Source: Gammaproteobacteria bacterium (lineage in GTDB: Bacteria; Pseudomonadota; Gammaproteobacteria; Pseudomonadales; Azotimanducaceae). From it: DNA of 5,783 bases. Positions 4,466 through 5,783 of the stretch are shown in pieces. The first letter of the stretch is position 1. Each line of letters starts with the position of its first letter. The notes under the pieces were generated by a model. That model was not told the origin of the DNA. It saw only the letters and a program-made list of their open reading frames with translations, and did no database searches. The position numbers and the translations under genes were made by a program. The DNA is taken from contig JAPPHP010000361.1 of NCBI GenBank assembly GCA_028821035.1, forward strand, positions 1-5,783, read 5' to 3'.

Positions 4466-5783
4466 TGAAGGCGGACGACATCCAGGCACTGCGGGAGGCC
4501 CGCGCCGGACTGCGGGACGCGGCGCGGCCGGACATCGTCACCCGCGTACACGGCACGGGGAAACTCACGGCGCGGGAGCGTGTCCGGCTGCTGCTGGATG
4601 CCGACTCGGAAGTGGAGTACGGGAGCATCGCGGCACGTACGGCGGAAGGGGAGTGGGTGCCGGAAGCCGGGGGCGTGGACTTCGTCGGGACCGTCGACGG
4701 CCGTCCCGTCATCGCATCGTCGACGGACTACACCGACCACGGCGGCGGTTACGGCGCGGGGCGGCTGGGACGGCTCTTCGCACTCGCATACGAACAGCGC
4801 TGGCCGCTGGTGCTGTTCGTCGACGGCGGAGGCAGCCGCGCGCGGCATCCGCGGGCGGGGCTCGGACACGTCGAAACCAGCGGATCGATCGGACGGTTCT
4901 CCTTCCTGGACGGCATACCGGAACTGTCGGGATGGACGCCGATCGTGGCGGTCGTCTCGGGACCCTCCTTCGCGGGTCACGCGAGCCTCGCGGGATTCTC
5001 GGACTTCCTCATCAGTACGCCGGGCTCCTCCATCGGGATGGGCGGTCCGCCGATGGTGGAAGCCGCGCTCGGCCACCGGCTGACGCCGAACGAACTGGCC
5101 GGTTCCGAGATGCACGAACGCGCCGGCGGCATCGACCTGCTCGTTCCCGACGAGCCCTCGGCCGTCGCCGCGGCGAAGCGTTTTCTCTCCTTCTACGACA
5201 ACGATCGGGAAGAGGCGGCCCCTCCGGATATCGACCTCGACGCGCTGGCGCCTGACGCCGACGGGCCCTACGACATGCGGGAGATCGTCCGGGCGCTGTG
5301 TGACGCCAACAGCGTCTTCGAGCTACGCCCTCGGTTCGCCCCCGCGCTCCTGACCTGCCTTGCGCGCATCGGCGGCCGCAGCGTCGGCGTCTTGGCGAAC
5401 CAGCCCCTCGTCGACGACGGCGCGATCGACCACGGGGCGGCCACGAAGATCGCGCGCTTCGTCGAACTCTGCAACACGTACGAGTATCCCATGCTGGCGC
5501 TCATCGACACGCCCGGCTGCGTCGCCGAGCGGCACGTCAAGGGTCGGGAACCGGAAGTTGAGCCGGGTCTGACGCGCTGGCACGCACGGCCGCTGATCGC
5601 GCACCAGCAGCGCACCGTTCCGCTCGTCAGCGTGCACGTCCGTCGGGGCCGCGGGCTGGGCGCCGCCCTGATGACCGGTGTGTCCAGCACCCGGGGGGTG
5701 CCGGCGCTGCGGCTCGGATGGCCGGGCGTGGAGATCGGGAGGCGGGACGGATACTCGGCCGTGGTCGATCACAATGCCTTCGA
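4465..5783 (+). CDS. Acyl-CoA carboxylase carboxyltransferase (beta) subunit, paralog 2, 3' end cut by window edge
   Basis: The frame is open from ATG 4465 through the window end (439 full codons); a family member would need roughly 60-80 more. Its start overlaps the previous stop by one base (TGATG), with no Shine-Dalgarno, so translation is probably coupled. The N-domain is orthodox: 'RVHGTGKLTARERV' (27-40), 'LFVDGGGSR' (117-125), 'LSGWTPIVAVVSGPSFAGHA' (154-173), and 'SSIGMGGPPMVEAALG' (188-203). The C-domain starts well with 'GPYDMREIVRALCDANSVFE' (267-286) and 'ARFVELCNTYEYP' (330-342), then departs from the family. 'DTPG' (348-351) runs into 'CVAERHVKGREPEVEPG', about six residues longer than in paralog 1. 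The RK-x-YGLG biotin-side loop is 'RRGRGLGAALMTG' (393-405). The usual WP---GGM-LEGA is 'WPGVEIGRRDGYSAV' (419-433). It aligns with paralog 1 along its whole length and probably arose from an old tandem duplication. It likely forms a mixed complex with it. Confidence 0.88.
   Translation, partial: MKADDIQALREARAGLRDAARPDIVTRVHGTGKLTARERVRLLLDADSEVEYGSIAARTAEGEWVPEAGGVDFVGTVDGRPVIASSTDYTDHGGGYGAGRLGRLFALAYEQRWPLVLFVDGGGSRARHPRAGLGHVETSGSIGRFSFLDGIPELSGWTPIVAVVSGPSFAGHASLAGFSDFLISTPGSSIGMGGPPMVEAALGHRLTPNELAGSEMHERAGGIDLLVPDEPSAVAAAKRFLSFYDNDREEAAPPDIDLDALAPDADGPYDMREIVRALCDANSVFELRPRFAPALLTCLARIGGRSVGVLANQPLVDDGAIDHGAATKIARFVELCNTYEYPMLALIDTPGCVAERHVKGREPEVEPGLTRWHARPLIAHQQRTVPLVSVHVRRGRGLGAALMTGVSSTRGVPALRLGWPGVEIGRRDGYSAVVDHNAF

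Noticed and set aside
2018..4489. Long minus-strand open frame opposite the first carboxyltransferase and in another frame of the crotonase gene
   Set aside because: The product is low-complexity and Arg-rich, and it runs through two well-supported genes; it is a shadow of their codon bias.
3672..5255. Plus-strand open frame of about 527 codons overlapping both carboxyltransferase genes
   Set aside because: It is a shifted-frame reading, rich in Arg, Ser and Thr, and lacks any conserved motif, whereas the true frames align with each other and with the family throughout.

Overview
The window is a GC-rich, densely coded bacterial segment with short intergenic gaps and no RNA genes, mobile elements, repeats or CRISPR that I can see. 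It does not identify a taxon. GC-rich third codon positions and three possible -10 boxes of the TAxACT kind would suit several GC-rich phyla (for example Acidobacteriota, Gemmatimonadota or Myxococcota), but this is only an impression.

Layout: three genes run leftward and two run rightward from a divergent start region at about 2872-2956. Leftward, in order of transcription, are a crotonase-family (enoyl-CoA hydratase/isomerase-like) gene (2113-2871), a NorM-type MATE efflux transporter (639-2021), and a phytanoyl-CoA dioxygenase-like Fe(II)/2-oxoglutarate oxygenase (1-611) whose 3' end lies outside the window. The last two are 27 bases apart and probably co-transcribed. Rightward are two tandem, paralogous acyl-CoA carboxylase carboxyltransferase genes (2957-4465, and 4465 to beyond the window end), overlapping by one base in a TGATG junction. 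Both the dioxygenase and the second carboxyltransferase are open to the window edge.

The right half looks like an acyl-CoA metabolic locus: a crotonase facing a pair of carboxyltransferase subunits. No biotin carboxylase or biotin carrier gene is present; if the pair is a biotin-dependent carboxylase, those subunits must be encoded elsewhere. The most interesting signal is that the two carboxyltransferases look degenerate in opposite halves. The first has a shortened, altered N-terminal crotonase-fold domain and an ordinary C-terminal one. The second has an ordinary N-terminal domain and an altered C-terminal one. Because the active site of this family lies between the N-domain of one subunit and the C-domain of another, this pattern suggests an obligate hetero-oligomer with one surviving kind of active site. 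The crotonase is also unusual: tryptophan replaces the first of the two catalytic glutamates of true hydratases.
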